A DNA stretch of 64,000 bases from Streptomyces sp. NWU339 (GCF_003143855.1 NZ_QFRK01000002.1:124001-188000); one strand, 5' to 3'; positions 1 through 9,485 are shown, numbered from the stretch's first letter. The notes: a model not told the origin generated them from the sequence alone. Made by a program: numbers and translations.

Positions 1-1307
1 GGACCATCACGCTCAACATCGACAAGAAGAAGCAGGCGGCGCTGGAGAAGGCGGTCAAGAGCCAGCTCATCGACAAGCTGGACCCGAAGGAACGCAAGGT
101 CGACGCCGACGTCCAGGCCGGCGCCGTGTCCGTGGACCCGAAGACGGGCGCGGTCGTGGCGATGTACGGCGGGGTGGACTACCTCAAGCACTACTGGAAC
201 AACGCCACCCGCCCCGACTACCAGCCCGCTTCCACCTTCAAGCCGGTGATCCTGGCCGCCGCCGTCGAGGAGCAGGCTGAGACCCAGGACGGCGAGCCGA
301 TCACGGCCAACACCGTCTACGACGGCACCAGCAAGCGCCCCGTCGTCGAGAACGGCAGGCAGGTCGGGTTCGCCCCGGAGAACCAGGGCGACGTCGACTA
401 CGACGACATCACCGTCCAGACGGCCATGAACAAGTCCGTCAACTCCGTCTTCGCGCAGATGGGCGTCGACATCGGGATGGAGAAGGTGATGGAGACCGCC
501 GGCAAGCTCGGCATGAACGTCGAGAAGCTGGAGGCGGTGCCCGCCCAGACCCTGGGTTCCATGGGCGCGAGCCCGCTGGAGATGGCCGGTGTCTACGCCA
601 CCCTCGACAACCACGGCAAGAAGACCACCCCGACGATCCTGAAGTCGGCGGAGCACCTCGACCGCACCGTCACCGCCCCGGACGCGGTCGGCGAGCAGGT
701 CATCAGCCGTGAGGCCGCCGACACCGTGACCTCGGTCCTGACCGGCGTGGTCGACGACGGCACGGCCCGCGCGGCCGTCCGGGACCATCCGCTGCGCGGC
801 GGCCAGCAGGTCGCCGGCAAGACCGGCACCTCCGACAACAACCTGTCGGCGTGGTTCGCCGGCTACACCCCCGACCTGGTCACCGCGGTCGGCCTGTTCG
901 GCGAGGACGACAAGCCCCCGCACAAGCAGGTCGAGATGTACGGCGCGGGCGGCGAGGACCGGGTCAACGGCGGTGGTTTCCCGGCGCAGATCTGGTCGGC
1001 GTACACCTTCGGCGTGATGGAGAAGACCAGCAGGTTCGACCTGGAGACCAGCCAGGGCGCGGCCGTCAAGCCGCCGCCGTCGCCGTCGTCCTCCACCCCG
1101 ACGCCGTCGGACACGCCGACCGAGGAGCCGACGACCGAGGCGCCCACCACCGAGCCGCCGACCGAGGAGCCGACGACCGAGACGCCCACCACCGAACCCC
1201 CGACCGAGGAGCCGACGACCACGACGCCGACGCCTCCGCCCTTCACCCCGCCGACGATCGAGGTCCCGGAGGACCCGGGCAAGCCGACGGACCGCGCGGA
1301 GGAGTAG
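1..1307 (+). CDS. Penicillin-binding protein, C-terminal part (5' end outside window)
   Basis: Class A-type penicillin-binding protein that cross-links peptidoglycan outside the membrane. Only the 3' part is present; the reading frame is open from base 3. Transpeptidase motifs are visible: STFK with the catalytic serine codon at 231, SVN with its serine codon at 435, and KTGTS with the lysine codon at 819. The domain is followed by a low-complexity tail rich in Pro, Thr and Glu containing a 14-residue tandem repeat, probably a wall-spanning or flexible extension. The N-terminal membrane anchor and any transglycosylase domain lie upstream. It is convergent with the next gene across a strong palindromic terminator. 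Class A rather than class B is inferred from the DPKTGAVVAMYGG block ahead of the active-site serine. Confidence 0.93.
   Translation, partial: TITLNIDKKKQAALEKAVKSQLIDKLDPKERKVDADVQAGAVSVDPKTGAVVAMYGGVDYLKHYWNNATRPDYQPASTFKPVILAAAVEEQAETQDGEPITANTVYDGTSKRPVVENGRQVGFAPENQGDVDYDDITVQTAMNKSVNSVFAQMGVDIGMEKVMETAGKLGMNVEKLEAVPAQTLGSMGASPLEMAGVYATLDNHGKKTTPTILKSAEHLDRTVTAPDAVGEQVISREAADTVTSVLTGVVDDGTARAAVRDHPLRGGQQVAGKTGTSDNNLSAWFAGYTPDLVTAVGLFGEDDKPPHKQVEMYGAGGEDRVNGGGFPAQIWSAYTFGVMEKTSRFDLETSQGAAVKPPPSPSSSTPTPSDTPTEEPTTEAPTTEPPTEEPTTETPTTEPPTEEPTTTTPTPPPFTPPTIEVPEDPGKPTDRAEE
1119..1232 (+). repeat. 42-bp tandem repeat in the PBP tail
   Basis: Copies begin at 1119, 1161 and 1203 (the last partial) and encode the 14-residue unit TEEPTTE(A/T)PTTEPP. 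The period is a multiple of three, so copy number can change without breaking the frame. Confidence 0.85.
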
Positions 1308-1318
1308 ACGGGGCGAGA

Positions 1319-1366
1319 AAGAGGTGTGGGGCGCCCGGTGACGTCACCGGGCGCCCCACACCTCTT
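1319..1366. terminator. Bidirectional terminator, 48-nt perfect palindrome
   Basis: Two 24-nt arms meet with no spacer, centred on GACGTC. The left flank is A-rich and the right flank begins with T residues. It sits between the convergent penicillin-binding protein and phosphatase genes and can serve both. Confidence 0.85.
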
Positions 1367-1401
1367 CGTGCCGTACGGCCGCCGTGGTTCAGCCGTTGTG
1401 C

Positions 1402-3528
1402 TCAGCCGCCGTGGTTCAGTTCGAACCACACCACCTTGCCCGTGCTCAGCCGGGTCGCGCCCCAGCGCCGGGCCAGCCGGTTGACCAGGTACAGGCCGCG
1501 TCCGCCCTCGTCCGTGGCACGCGCCTGCCGGAGCCGGGGCAGCTGCGGCACGTCGTCGCCGACCTCGCAGCGCAGTACGTCCGTACGCAGCAGCCGCAGC
1601 GTGACCGGCCGGGAGGCGTACCGCACCGCGTTGGTCACCACCTCGCTGACCAGCAGCTCCACCGAATCGGTCAGCTCCTCCAGGCCCCACCGGGACAGCG
1701 CCTTGCGGGCCAGTCGGCGGGCCCGGCCGGGAGCGGCGTCCTCCGGCTCCAGGAACCAGTACGCCACATCGCTCGGCGCGATCCCGTCGAAGCGGGCGGC
1801 GAGCAGCGCGATGTCGTCGTCCCGGTCACCCGGTCCGAGCATGTCGAGCACCTCGTCGCACAGCGCCTCCAGCGGCGGCGGATGATCCGGGCCGGTCAAC
1901 TGCGCGGTCGCGGCGAGCTTGTCGCGCAACTGGTCGATGCCGGTCCACACGTCCCTCAGCCGCGACTCGACCAGCCCGTCGGTGTAGAGCAGCAGCGTCG
2001 CCCCGGCCGGCGCCTCCAGCTCCACGGCCTCGAAGTCCACGCCGCCGACCCCGATCGGGGCGCCCGCGGGCACCCGCAGCACCTCGGCCCGGCCGCCCAG
2101 GGGCAGCAGGATGGGCGGCGGATGACCGGCGTTGGCGATGGTGATGCGGTGCGCGACCGGGTCGTACACCGCGTACAGACAGGTCGCCATGCGGTCCGCG
2201 CCGAGCCGCTGCGCCTGCTCGTCCAGGTGGTGCAGCACCTCCTGCGGGGGCAGGTCGAGCCCGGCCAGGGTCTGGGCGGTGGTGCGCAGTTGGCCCATGA
2301 TCGCGGCGGAGGTCATGGAGTGCCCCATGACGTCGCCGACCACCAGCGCGACCCTGCTGCCGGGCAGCGGGATGGCGTCGTACCAGTCACCGCCCACCCG
2401 CGCGGTCTCCGCGGCCGGCAGATAACGGGAGGCCAGCCGCACACCCGTGCAGCGCGGCAGGTTCTCCGGCAGCATGGTGCGCTGGAGCTCGTCGGCGATG
2501 TACGCCTCCCGCCCGTACAGCACCGCCTTGTCGATGCCGAGGGCGCTGTGCGTGGCGAGTTGGGCGGCGACCAGCAGGTCGTCGGCCTCGAAGGCGGTGC
2601 GCTCGGGGCCGCGCAGGAACAGGGCCGCGCCGATGACCCGGCGCCGGCCGCGCAGCGGCGCGAGGATCGCCCGCTGCCCGTCGGGCACGGCCGCCCCGCC
2701 CTCCTCGCCGAGGAGTTCGGGCAGCGCGGCCCGGGCGGCGGGCGCGTCCGTGAACACCGGCCGTACGCCGCGCAGCACTTCGGCGAGCGCGCTGCCGGGC
2801 CGCACCGTGCACCGCTCCGCGCCGACCGAGTCCAGCGCGGACGGCTCGGGCGGGAGGGCCGGCACGAACCCGTTCTCGGTGTCGCGGGCGGCCGGGATCC
2901 GGTCGCTGCGGCGCAGCCGCAGCACCAGCGGACCGGTGGGCCGCTCGTCGCCTACCGGCAGCGGCTCGCGCAGATAGACCAGGATCGTGTCGGCGAAGGT
3001 GGGCACGGTGGCCCGGCACAGCCCCATCACGATCTCTTCGAGATCGATACCGCGGGCGATCCGCCGGGTCGCGGCGCCGACGAACCTCAGCCGGTCCCCG
3101 TCCCGTCGCATCGGAGTGGGCCGCCCGGGCGCCGTCACCTGCCCGGTGCGACGCTCCGAACCGCCGGGAAGCCGCGCGGAACGGTCCTGCGACGGCCCGT
3201 CCGGTGCCGGGCCGTCCGGTGCGTCGGGCTTGTGGCCCTGCTCTCCGGGTGCTCCGGGTGCTCCGGGTTCTCCGGCCGGCTGCAGCGGGATGCCCTCGGG
3301 CGCGGGCCGGGGCCGGTGCGCGTCCGGTCCGGCGTCCTGCCCGGCGCCCGGCTGGGAGTGCTCGGCGCCGGGGCCGCCCGCCGGGCCCGCCGCTGACGAC
3401 GATGTCACACCCGGCCCGTGGGCCGGTGTCGAGGCGGGCAGGAGCGCCCCGCGGGCATCCGCGGGGGTGGCGCCCGGTTCCGGGCGCTCGTAGGAGGTCG
3501 GCTGCTCCGTCACGCGTGTCGAGTCCAT
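1402..3528 (-). CDS. GAF-PP2C (SpoIIE/RsbU-like) phosphatase with C-terminal HATPase domain
   Basis: Soluble signalling protein of 708 residues. After a long disordered Pro/Gly/Ala-rich N-terminus (about 1-140) comes a GAF-like sensor (about 150-345), a SpoIIE/RsbU-type PP2C phosphatase (about 360-575; metal-binding blocks GGDWYD, VVGDVMGHS, YTDGLVES and RDDDIALL) and a C-terminal HATPase_c anti-sigma kinase-like domain (SEVVTNAVRYA and DEGGRGLYLV). Such proteins dephosphorylate anti-sigma-factor antagonists, and the fused HATPase may phosphorylate the same class. The ATG start overlaps the end of a small upstream ORF; a GTG at 3513 gives an exact GTGA overlap and is the main alternative. Longer upstream starts would translate a repeat region and are less likely. 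Confidence 0.92.
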   Translation of the reverse strand: MDSTRVTEQPTSYERPEPGATPADARGALLPASTPAHGPGVTSSSAAGPAGGPGAEHSQPGAGQDAGPDAHRPRPAPEGIPLQPAGEPGAPGAPGEQGHKPDAPDGPAPDGPSQDRSARLPGGSERRTGQVTAPGRPTPMRRDGDRLRFVGAATRRIARGIDLEEIVMGLCRATVPTFADTILVYLREPLPVGDERPTGPLVLRLRRSDRIPAARDTENGFVPALPPEPSALDSVGAERCTVRPGSALAEVLRGVRPVFTDAPAARAALPELLGEEGGAAVPDGQRAILAPLRGRRRVIGAALFLRGPERTAFEADDLLVAAQLATHSALGIDKAVLYGREAYIADELQRTMLPENLPRCTGVRLASRYLPAAETARVGGDWYDAIPLPGSRVALVVGDVMGHSMTSAAIMGQLRTTAQTLAGLDLPPQEVLHHLDEQAQRLGADRMATCLYAVYDPVAHRITIANAGHPPPILLPLGGRAEVLRVPAGAPIGVGGVDFEAVELEAPAGATLLLYTDGLVESRLRDVWTGIDQLRDKLAATAQLTGPDHPPPLEALCDEVLDMLGPGDRDDDIALLAARFDGIAPSDVAYWFLEPEDAAPGRARRLARKALSRWGLEELTDSVELLVSEVVTNAVRYASRPVTLRLLRTDVLRCEVGDDVPQLPRLRQARATDEGGRGLYLVNRLARRWGATRLSTGKVVWFELNHGG

Positions 3529-3803
3529 CCGTCCGGGGCCATGTCCCTGTCCTCGCAGTACTCGTGGTCCTCGTAGCACTCGTTGTACTCGGCGTACTCG
3601 GCGTACTTGGCGTACCTGCATTCCCGCCTGCCCCGCGGGTGCGAGGGCAGGGACGCACGCCGTGCGCACGGTACGTCCCGCCGGAACTCCGATACCCGGA
3701 TCGTGTGCCCCCGGAACGGAATTCCCGCGTGGTCAGAGGTTGTTCCTGTGCCGCCTGCCGACCGTCCCCGGCCCGCACCGGTGGTGCCGTACCCCTCGCT
3801 CAC
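3510..3803 (-). CDS. Candidate small Tyr/Glu-rich ORF coupled to the phosphatase
   Basis: A 97-codon GTG-started ORF directly upstream of and overlapping the phosphatase gene. A GAGGGG Shine-Dalgarno-like sequence lies about 9 nt before the GTG. The last 40 codons are acidic and tyrosine-rich (YAKYAEYAEYNECYEDHEY) with nearly every third base G or C, as in real Streptomyces genes; the first half is less convincing. Its TGA forms GTGA with a possible phosphatase start, which suggests translational coupling. No family recognised. It could be a regulatory peptide, a ligand for the phosphatase, or only a leader ORF. A repeat-generated spurious ORF is the main alternative. Confidence 0.42.
   Translation of the reverse strand: MSEGYGTTGAGRGRSAGGTGTTSDHAGIPFRGHTIRVSEFRRDVPCARRASLPSHPRGRRECRYAKYAEYAEYNECYEDHEYCEDRDMAPDGWTRHA
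3585..3617. repeat. 9-bp tandem repeat (GTACTCGGC-type)
   Basis: Three tandem copies with one substitution, then a degenerate fourth. Read on the minus strand they encode the YA(E/K) triplets of the small ORF. The 9-bp period preserves that frame. Confidence 0.75.
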
Positions 3804-3885
3804 GTCCTGCCGCCCCTCGGTGACGTCCGGTCAAGCCCGGAGCGTGTTAAGGAAGTTGCTGCCGCTCCGTGCCTTGCGGAGGACG

Positions 3886-3916
3886 ATCCTACGTTTCTTG
3901 CCCCGGGGTGCATCAA
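3886..3916 (-). promoter_or_regulatory. Candidate promoter for the small ORF and phosphatase
   Basis: On the minus strand a TAGGAT -10 (3891-3886) is preceded, after 19 nt, by TTGATG (3916-3911). The spacing is slightly long. Transcription would start about 75 nt before the GTG of the small ORF. Confidence 0.4.
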
Positions 3917-3921
3917 GAGTC

Positions 3922-4653
3922 TCATGACGACAGATGCGCGGGAGTGCGGTCCCAGTCCGGTGGCAGTGACGGTACCGTCCAGGCCGGATCCGGGCGCCAG
4001 TTCTGCCAGCCGTCCGAGAACGGCGCACCCCACCGGGCGATCACGTCCACCGCGTCCCGGCCGGCCTTCCGCACCCTTCTGGCCAGGGCGGCGTCCACGA
4101 GCCCGTCCCGCTGGGCCTGCGCGAACTCGTCCTCGTCACGCCAGTGCCAACTGCGGTCAGGATGAACGGAGATGTCCAGGAAGTGGTCCTCGGAGTCCAC
4201 CCCGCCCGCCCAACGGGCCAGCGGCTCCTCCAGGTTCACGTACCAGTTCTTGAACCGCCAGCCCGGATCCCAGAACAACCACACCGACCAGGGGTCGCCG
4301 GGCCGGGCCAGCTTCAGCACACCGGTCCCGGACCAGCGGTCGCGCCGCACCGTACGGGGCTTGGTGTACCGGGTCGGGAGCGGTTCCCGGTGCACGGGCG
4401 TACCGTCGGCGAGCACCGGCTTCACGCACTCGGTGCCGGGCGCCATCCACACGGCGAGCAGTTCGGGATCGTCGCGTACGACCGTGACGGGGCGCGCGAT
4501 GTGAATGTGCGCGCCGCCGTTCTCCCGGTAACGCCACAGCACCTGCGTCCCGGGCGCCCAGTGGCCCCCGAGGCCCTTCGGGGTGCCCGCCGCCCCGTCT
4601 CCGTGCCGTGGGCCGCCCGCTTTCCCTCGTCCTGCCGCTCCGCCCTCTGTCAT
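3922..4653 (-). CDS. DUF402 domain protein (FomD/Ntdp-like)
   Basis: A 243-residue cytoplasmic protein with a DUF402 beta-barrel. The typical blocks are LFWDPGWRFKNWYVNLEEP, followed by D-H-FLDISVHPD and DEDEF; their acidic residues bind metal in the family. Characterised relatives are nucleoside di/triphosphatases (Ntdp) and FomD, which hydrolyses a cytidylyl-phosphonate, so a phosphohydrolase role is likely but the substrate is unknown. The length is slightly above the usual 180-220 because of a disordered N-terminus. A TAATAT -10 ends 6 nt before the ATG, so the mRNA is probably leaderless. From memory the same gene sits beside fumC in other Streptomyces. Confidence 0.85.
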   Translation of the reverse strand: MTEGGAAGRGKAGGPRHGDGAAGTPKGLGGHWAPGTQVLWRYRENGGAHIHIARPVTVVRDDPELLAVWMAPGTECVKPVLADGTPVHREPLPTRYTKPRTVRRDRWSGTGVLKLARPGDPWSVWLFWDPGWRFKNWYVNLEEPLARWAGGVDSEDHFLDISVHPDRSWHWRDEDEFAQAQRDGLVDAALARRVRKAGRDAVDVIARWGAPFSDGWQNWRPDPAWTVPSLPPDWDRTPAHLSS

Positions 4654-4665
4654 GGGCAGATATTA
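4654..4665 (-). promoter_or_regulatory. Leaderless -10 (TAATAT) of the DUF402 gene
   Basis: TAATAT at 4665-4660 is separated by exactly 6 nt (CTGCCC) from the ATG, placing the transcription start at the start codon. No convincing -35 is seen. Confidence 0.6.
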
Positions 4666-4760
4666 GGTGCCCGTGGAACCCGACGCTGCGGTCCCCGTCA
4701 CGGTTCACCCGTGCGGCACGGCAGGGACATGACGGGGACACAGACCTGGGCCGCACGGCT

Positions 4761-6164
4761 TCACGGGCGCGTCATCCGCAGGACGTCCAGGGCCTCGTCG
4801 AGCTGCTCCAGGGTGAGGTCGCCGCGCTCGACGTACCCGCTCTCCAGGACCACCTGGCGGATGGTCCTCCGCTCCGCCAGCGCCTTCTTGGCGACCTTCG
4901 CGGCCTCCTCGTAGCCGATGTACCTGTTGAGCGGGGTGACCACGGAGGGGGAGGACTCAGCGTACTCGCGGGCCCGCTCGCGGTCGGCGACGATCCCGTC
5001 GACGGTACGGTCGGCGAGCAGCCGGGAGGCGTTGGCGAGCAGCCGGATCGACTCCAGGGTGTTCTTCGCGATGACGGGCAGCATCACGTTGAGTTCGAAG
5101 TTGCCGGAGGCGCCCGCGGTGGCGACCGCCGCGTCGTTGCCCATGACCTGCGCGCAGACCATGAGGACGGCTTCCGGGACGACCGGGTTGACCTTGCCGG
5201 GCATGATCGAGGAGCCGGGCTGCAGATCGGGCAGGGCGATCTCGGCGAGGCCGGTGCGGGGACCGGAGGCCATCCAGCGCAGATCGTTGGCGATCTTCGT
5301 CAGCCCGACGGCGATCGTGCGCAGCTGACCGCTGGTCTCCACGATCCCGTCCCGGGCGCCCTGTGCCTCGAAGTGGTCGCGGGCCTCGGTCAGCGGCAGC
5401 CCGGTGACCCGGGCGACCTCCTCGATGACGGCGGCCGAGAACCCGGGCGGGGTGTTGATGCCGGTGCCGACGGCGGTCCCGCCGAGGGGGAGTTCGGCGA
5501 GCCGGGGCAGGGAGGCGCGCAGCCGCTCCACCCCGTACCGCATCTGGGCGGCGTACCCGCCGAACTCCTGCCCCAGGGTCACGGGCGTGGCGTCCATGAG
5601 GTGCGTCCGCCCGGACTTCACCACGTCGGCGAACTCCTCGGCCTTGCGCTCCAGCGAGGCCGCGAGGTGCTCCAGGGCCGGCACGAGGTCCCGGGTGACG
5701 GCGGCGGTGGCGGCGATGTGGATCGAGGACGGGAAGACGTCGTTGGACGACTGGGAGGCGTTGACGTGGTCGTTGGGGTGCACGGCCCGCCCGAGCCGCT
5801 CGGTCGCCAGGGTGGCGATGACCTCGTTGGTGTTCATGTTGGACGAGGTGCCCGAGCCCGTCTGGAACACGTCGACCGGGAAGTGCTCGTCCCATGTGCC
5901 CTCGGCGACCTCACCGGCCGCCGCGCCGATCGCCTCGGCGATGTCCTCGTCCAGCACCCCGAGGTCCGCGTTCACCTTCGCGGCGGCGCCCTTGATCCGG
6001 GCGAGGGCCTCGATGTGGGCGCGTTCGATGCGCTGCCCGGAGACCGGGAAGTTCTCCACGGCCCGCTGTGTCTGCGCCCGCCACTTGGCGTCGGCCGGTA
6101 CCTTCACCTCCCCCATGGAGTCGTGCTCGATGCGGTAGTGCCGGTTGTCGTCCGTGGTCGTCAT
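4761..6164 (-). CDS. fumC: Class II fumarate hydratase
   Basis: Reversible hydration of fumarate to malate in the TCA cycle by the oxygen-stable, metal-free class II enzyme (467 residues, normal length). The family signature [12 protein letters not shown] is present, as are [14 protein letters not shown] and the [11 protein letters not shown] block. The ATG is chosen because GGAGG lies 8 nt upstream; a longer ORF start has no ribosome site. The neighbouring class I fumarase duplicates the activity with an iron-sulfur enzyme. Confidence 0.97.
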   Translation of the reverse strand: MTTTDDNRHYRIEHDSMGEVKVPADAKWRAQTQRAVENFPVSGQRIERAHIEALARIKGAAAKVNADLGVLDEDIAEAIGAAAGEVAEGTWDEHFPVDVFQTGSGTSSNMNTNEVIATLATERLGRAVHPNDHVNASQSSNDVFPSSIHIAATAAVTRDLVPALEHLAASLERKAEEFADVVKSGRTHLMDATPVTLGQEFGGYAAQMRYGVERLRASLPRLAELPLGGTAVGTGINTPPGFSAAVIEEVARVTGLPLTEARDHFEAQGARDGIVETSGQLRTIAVGLTKIANDLRWMASGPRTGLAEIALPDLQPGSSIMPGKVNPVVPEAVLMVCAQVMGNDAAVATAGASGNFELNVMLPVIAKNTLESIRLLANASRLLADRTVDGIVADRERAREYAESSPSVVTPLNRYIGYEEAAKVAKKALAERRTIRQVVLESGYVERGDLTLEQLDEALDVLRMTRP

Positions 6165-6255
6165 CGTCGTACCTCCGAAAGTCCACAGCAGTGGTGCGGG
6201 CCGGGTGTATTCCTGCCGGCCCCTTGCCAGCATCGCGCGCGGGTACCCGGAACGG

Positions 6256-6291
6256 ACTCCGCCCCGCCGCGAGGGGGCGGCGGGGCGGAGT
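6256..6291. terminator. Terminator hairpin between aminopeptidase and fumC
   Basis: A perfect 15-bp stem (ACTCCGCCCCGCCGC and its complement) with a 6-nt loop. It lies downstream of the aminopeptidase gene on the minus strand and upstream of fumC. Confidence 0.75.
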
Positions 6292-6412
6292 ACCGCGTGG
6301 AGGCCGGCGCCGACCAGGTGCGCGGAGGCACGCGTCGTCGGTCAGAGGGCCCGTCCGCCGGGACGCGCTCTCACCGGCCGCGGGGAGACGGCCACCCGGC
6401 GGTGTTCCGGCT

Positions 6413-7381
6413 TCAGGAGACGGCCTGCTGCCAGAGGGTGTGGGCGATGCCGTCGGCCGCGCGGTTCAGGCCGGTGGTGTTGATGTTGGTGAGGGTGTCG
6501 CAGGACCGGTGGTAGCAGGGGTCGTAGGCGGAACCGGCAGTGCCGCCCCATTTGGCGGCCTGTGCGGACGTCTTGCGGGCACTGGCGCCCATCGCGTAGC
6601 CGGAGGTGGGGATGCCGGCCTGCTCGAAGGGGTAGTCGTCGCTGCGTCCCGCGCCCTCGGTGTTCTCCTCGGGCCGCAGGCCCAGCGAGTCCCAGTACGC
6701 CTTCATCGGCGCGGCGGCCGACGAGGTGATGTGGTTGATGAAGTAGCCGCCGTTGGTTGAGGCGACCATGTCGAAGTTGTAGTACGCCCGGATCTGGGAG
6801 CGCTGGGTGGAGGACAGCGAACGGACGTAGAACTTCGAGCCGTTGAGGCCCTGCTCCTCGTCGGTCCACCAGGCGAAGCGGACCCGGTTGCGCATGGCCG
6901 GGTTCTGCTGGGCCAGGGTCAGGGCGTTCTCCAGGAGTGCGGCCGAGCCGGAACCGTTGTCGTTCATGCCGGGGCCCGCCGAGACGCCGTCGAGGTGGGC
7001 GCCGAACATGTAGACGTTGTTCGCGTCGCCCCGCGGCCACTCGGCGATCAGGTTGGGGCCCGCTCCGCTGGTGCAGCCGGAGGTGCAGGGCTGCTCGGTG
7101 ACGGTGTAACCGGCCGCCTGCAGCTTGCCCTTCACGTAGGCGACGGAGTCGCGGTACCCCTGGGTGGTGGAGCGGCGGTTGCCGCCGTTGCGGCCGGCGA
7201 TGGCGCTGAGCTCGCTCAGGTGCGCCTGCACCTTCGTCACGTCGACGTCGGGCGCGGCGAGCGCGTCCGCGGCGAGGGCGGACCGGCTCGTGTCCGCGGG
7301 AGCGGCGGCCGCGGCGGGGAGTGTTCCGCAGCCGAGCACGACGGCGAGGGAGAAGCTCGCCACGGCGAATCGTCGTCTCAC
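6413..7381 (-). CDS. Secreted M28-family zinc aminopeptidase
   Basis: Exported aminopeptidase of 322 residues resembling the double-zinc aminopeptidase of Streptomyces griseus (SGAP). The N-terminus VRRRF followed by a hydrophobic stretch and AAAAAPA is a signal peptide. Zinc and catalytic residues are visible in order: [37 protein letters not shown] and the histidine in DPCYHRSCD. The start is a GTG with AAGGAG 5 nt upstream; an ATG 51 nt further upstream would place 17 polar residues before the signal peptide and is rejected. It likely releases N-terminal hydrophobic amino acids from extracellular peptides. Confidence 0.93.
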   Translation of the reverse strand: MRRRFAVASFSLAVVLGCGTLPAAAAAPADTSRSALAADALAAPDVDVTKVQAHLSELSAIAGRNGGNRRSTTQGYRDSVAYVKGKLQAAGYTVTEQPCTSGCTSGAGPNLIAEWPRGDANNVYMFGAHLDGVSAGPGMNDNGSGSAALLENALTLAQQNPAMRNRVRFAWWTDEEQGLNGSKFYVRSLSSTQRSQIRAYYNFDMVASTNGGYFINHITSSAAAPMKAYWDSLGLRPEENTEGAGRSDDYPFEQAGIPTSGYAMGASARKTSAQAAKWGGTAGSAYDPCYHRSCDTLTNINTTGLNRAADGIAHTLWQQAVS

Positions 7382-7793
7382 ACTGTCTCCTTCGGGGAGT
7401 GGCCGTGGGGTGGGCCACAGGGAGTCCGACATAGCGTGTGCATGTCAGAATGGTGAGAAGGCTCACAGTGGAAGTTGAGGGAGTCAACGGAAATGGGGCC
7501 CGTGTGGGCAGGTTGTCCAAAAAAGGAACACGGCGTCCGTCATCCGGGCACGCGGAACCCCGCAGCAGCCCCCACGGGCGTTTCCGGGGCCGGAATCCGC
7601 CGTGAGGGCACGGTCGGTGTCGAGCTGTCCCGGCCGGTCGAGGGCGAACTGCGGGCGGTGGTGGGCCGCCCCGGCCCGTCCGGCGTTCGAGGGCGGGACC
7701 CGTTCAGGGCCGAAGGGGGCCAGGGGCGCGCCCTCGGAGCCGGGAAGGGAAGGGGCGGCGGGAGCTGAAACCCTCGACCGCCGCCCCCGGGCA
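7382..7793. other. Intergenic region between class I fumarase and aminopeptidase genes
   Basis: No gene is supported here. Near the aminopeptidase it holds two small perfect inverted repeats, GTGAG-AAGG-CTCAC (7453-7466) and GTTGA-GGGAG-TCAAC (7474-7488), possible regulator sites. Near the fumarase end it holds a terminator (listed separately). Confidence 0.5.
7752..7787 (-). terminator. Terminator of the class I fumarase gene
   Basis: GGGGCGGCGG and CCGCCGCCCC form a 10-bp stem with a 16-nt loop, starting 7 nt after the stop codon region of the minus-strand gene. Confidence 0.6.
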
Positions 7794-9485
7794 CTACGCC
7801 AGTCCCGGCCCCCGCACCGGAATCGTCGTGAACGTCGGTGCCGGTGCCGGGTCCTGGAAGAAGTCGTTGCCCTTGTCGTCGACGACCACGAACGCCGGGA
7901 AGTCCTCGACCTCGATCTTCCAGACCGCCTCCATGCCGAGCTCCTCGTACTCCAGGACCTCGACCTTCTTGATGCAGTCCTGGGCGAGCCGGGCGGCCGG
8001 GCCGCCGATCGAGCCGAGGTAGAAGCCGCCGTGCGCCTCGCACGCGTCGGTGACCTGCTTGCTGCGGTTGCCCTTGGCCAGCATCACCTTGGAGCCGCCG
8101 GCCGCCTGGAACTGCTCGACGTAGGAGTCCATGCGGCCGGCCGTCGTCGGGCCGAAGGAGCCGGACGCGTAGCCCTCGGGCGTCTTGGCCGGACCGGCGT
8201 AGTACACCGGGTGGTCCTTGAGGTACTGCGGCATCCCCTCGCCCGCGTCCAGCCGCTCCTTGATCTTGGCGTGCGCGATGTCGCGGGCCACCACCAGCGG
8301 GCCGGTGAGCGAGAGCCGGGTCTTGACCGGGTACTTGGTGAGCTCCGCCAGGATGGCGTCCATCGGCTGGTTCAGGTCGACCTTGACGACGTCGCCCTCT
8401 CCCGCGGCGGAGCCGCTATTGGACTCAGCCAGCTGCTCGTCCGTCGTCTCGGGCAGGAACCGCGCGGGGTCCTTCTCCAACTGCTCCAGGAAGACGCCCT
8501 CGGCGGTGATCTTCGCGACGGCCTGGCGGTCGGCGGAGCAGGAGACGGCGATGGCGACTGGGCAGGACGCGCCGTGCCGCGGCAGGCGGACCACGCGGAC
8601 GTCGTGGCAGAAGTACTTGCCGCCGAACTGCGCGCCGATGCCGATCCTCTGCGTCAGCTCGAAGACCTTCTGCTCCAGCTCCTTGTCCCGGAAGCCGTGG
8701 CCCAGCGGGGAGCCCTCGGTGGGGATCTCGTCGAGGTAGTGCGCGGAGGCGTACTTCGCGGTCTTCAGCGCGTACTCGGCGGACGTACCGCCGACGACGA
8801 TCGCCAGGTGGTACGGCGGGCAGGCGGCCGTGCCGAGCAAACGGATCTTCTCCTCCAGGAACTTCATCATGGAGGTCTCGTTCAGAACGGCCTTGGTCTC
8901 CTGGTAGAGGAAGCTCTTGTTGGCGGAGCCGCCGCCCTTGGCCATGAACAGGAACTTGTAGGCGTCGCCGTCGGTGGCATAGAGCTCGATCTGGGCGGGG
9001 AGGTTGGAGCCGGTGTTCTTCTCCTCCCACATGGTCAGCGGCGCCATCTGGGAGTAGCGCAGGTTGAGCTTCTGGTAGGCGTCGTAGATGCCCCGGGACA
9101 GGGCCTCCTCGTCGCCGCCCTCGGTGAGGACGTTCTGACCGCGCTTGCCCATGACGATCGCGGTGCCGGTGTCCTGGCACATGGGGAGCACGCCGGCCGC
9201 CGCGATGTTGGCGTTCTTCAGCAGGTCCAGGGCGACGAACTTGTCGTTGGACGAGGCCTCGGGGTCGTCGATGATGCGGCGCAGCTGGGTGAGGTGCGCG
9301 GGGCGCAGGTAGTGCTGGATGTCGCGGATGGCCTCTTCGGCGAGCTTGCGCAGCGCATCCGGCTCCACCTTGAGGAAGGTCCGTCCGTCGGCCTCGAAGG
9401 TGGAGACACCTTCGGAGGTCACCAGCCGGTAGGGGGTGGTGTCCTCTCCCATGGGGAGCAGATCGGCGTACTCGAACTCAGGCAT
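7794..9485 (-). CDS. fumB: Class I fumarate hydratase (iron-sulfur)
   Basis: Single-chain class I fumarase of 563 residues, an oxygen-sensitive [4Fe-4S] hydro-lyase interconverting fumarate and malate. Conserved cysteines that would ligate the cluster lie in [16 protein letters not shown] and [11 protein letters not shown]; the C-terminal beta domain begins near [11 protein letters not shown]. The ATG encoding MPEFEY is chosen because an AGGA ribosome site is 9 nt upstream; an ATG 9 nt earlier sits too close to it. A short low-complexity insert ([11 protein letters not shown]) separates the domains. The name follows common Streptomyces usage; fumA would be equally valid. Confidence 0.95.
   Translation of the reverse strand: MPEFEYADLLPMGEDTTPYRLVTSEGVSTFEADGRTFLKVEPDALRKLAEEAIRDIQHYLRPAHLTQLRRIIDDPEASSNDKFVALDLLKNANIAAAGVLPMCQDTGTAIVMGKRGQNVLTEGGDEEALSRGIYDAYQKLNLRYSQMAPLTMWEEKNTGSNLPAQIELYATDGDAYKFLFMAKGGGSANKSFLYQETKAVLNETSMMKFLEEKIRLLGTAACPPYHLAIVVGGTSAEYALKTAKYASAHYLDEIPTEGSPLGHGFRDKELEQKVFELTQRIGIGAQFGGKYFCHDVRVVRLPRHGASCPVAIAVSCSADRQAVAKITAEGVFLEQLEKDPARFLPETTDEQLAESNSGSAAGEGDVVKVDLNQPMDAILAELTKYPVKTRLSLTGPLVVARDIAHAKIKERLDAGEGMPQYLKDHPVYYAGPAKTPEGYASGSFGPTTAGRMDSYVEQFQAAGGSKVMLAKGNRSKQVTDACEAHGGFYLGSIGGPAARLAQDCIKKVEVLEYEELGMEAVWKIEVEDFPAFVVVDDKGNDFFQDPAPAPTFTTIPVRGPGLA

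Noticed and set aside
1384..3396. Long plus-strand ORF opposite the phosphatase gene
   Set aside because: It is the mirror of a high-GC minus-strand gene with clear SpoIIE and HATPase motifs; the plus-strand product is Gln/Arg/Gly-rich without any family motif.
3585..3617. Short tandem repeats as a CRISPR array
   Set aside because: Units are 9 bp without spacers and keep a reading frame, unlike CRISPR repeats.
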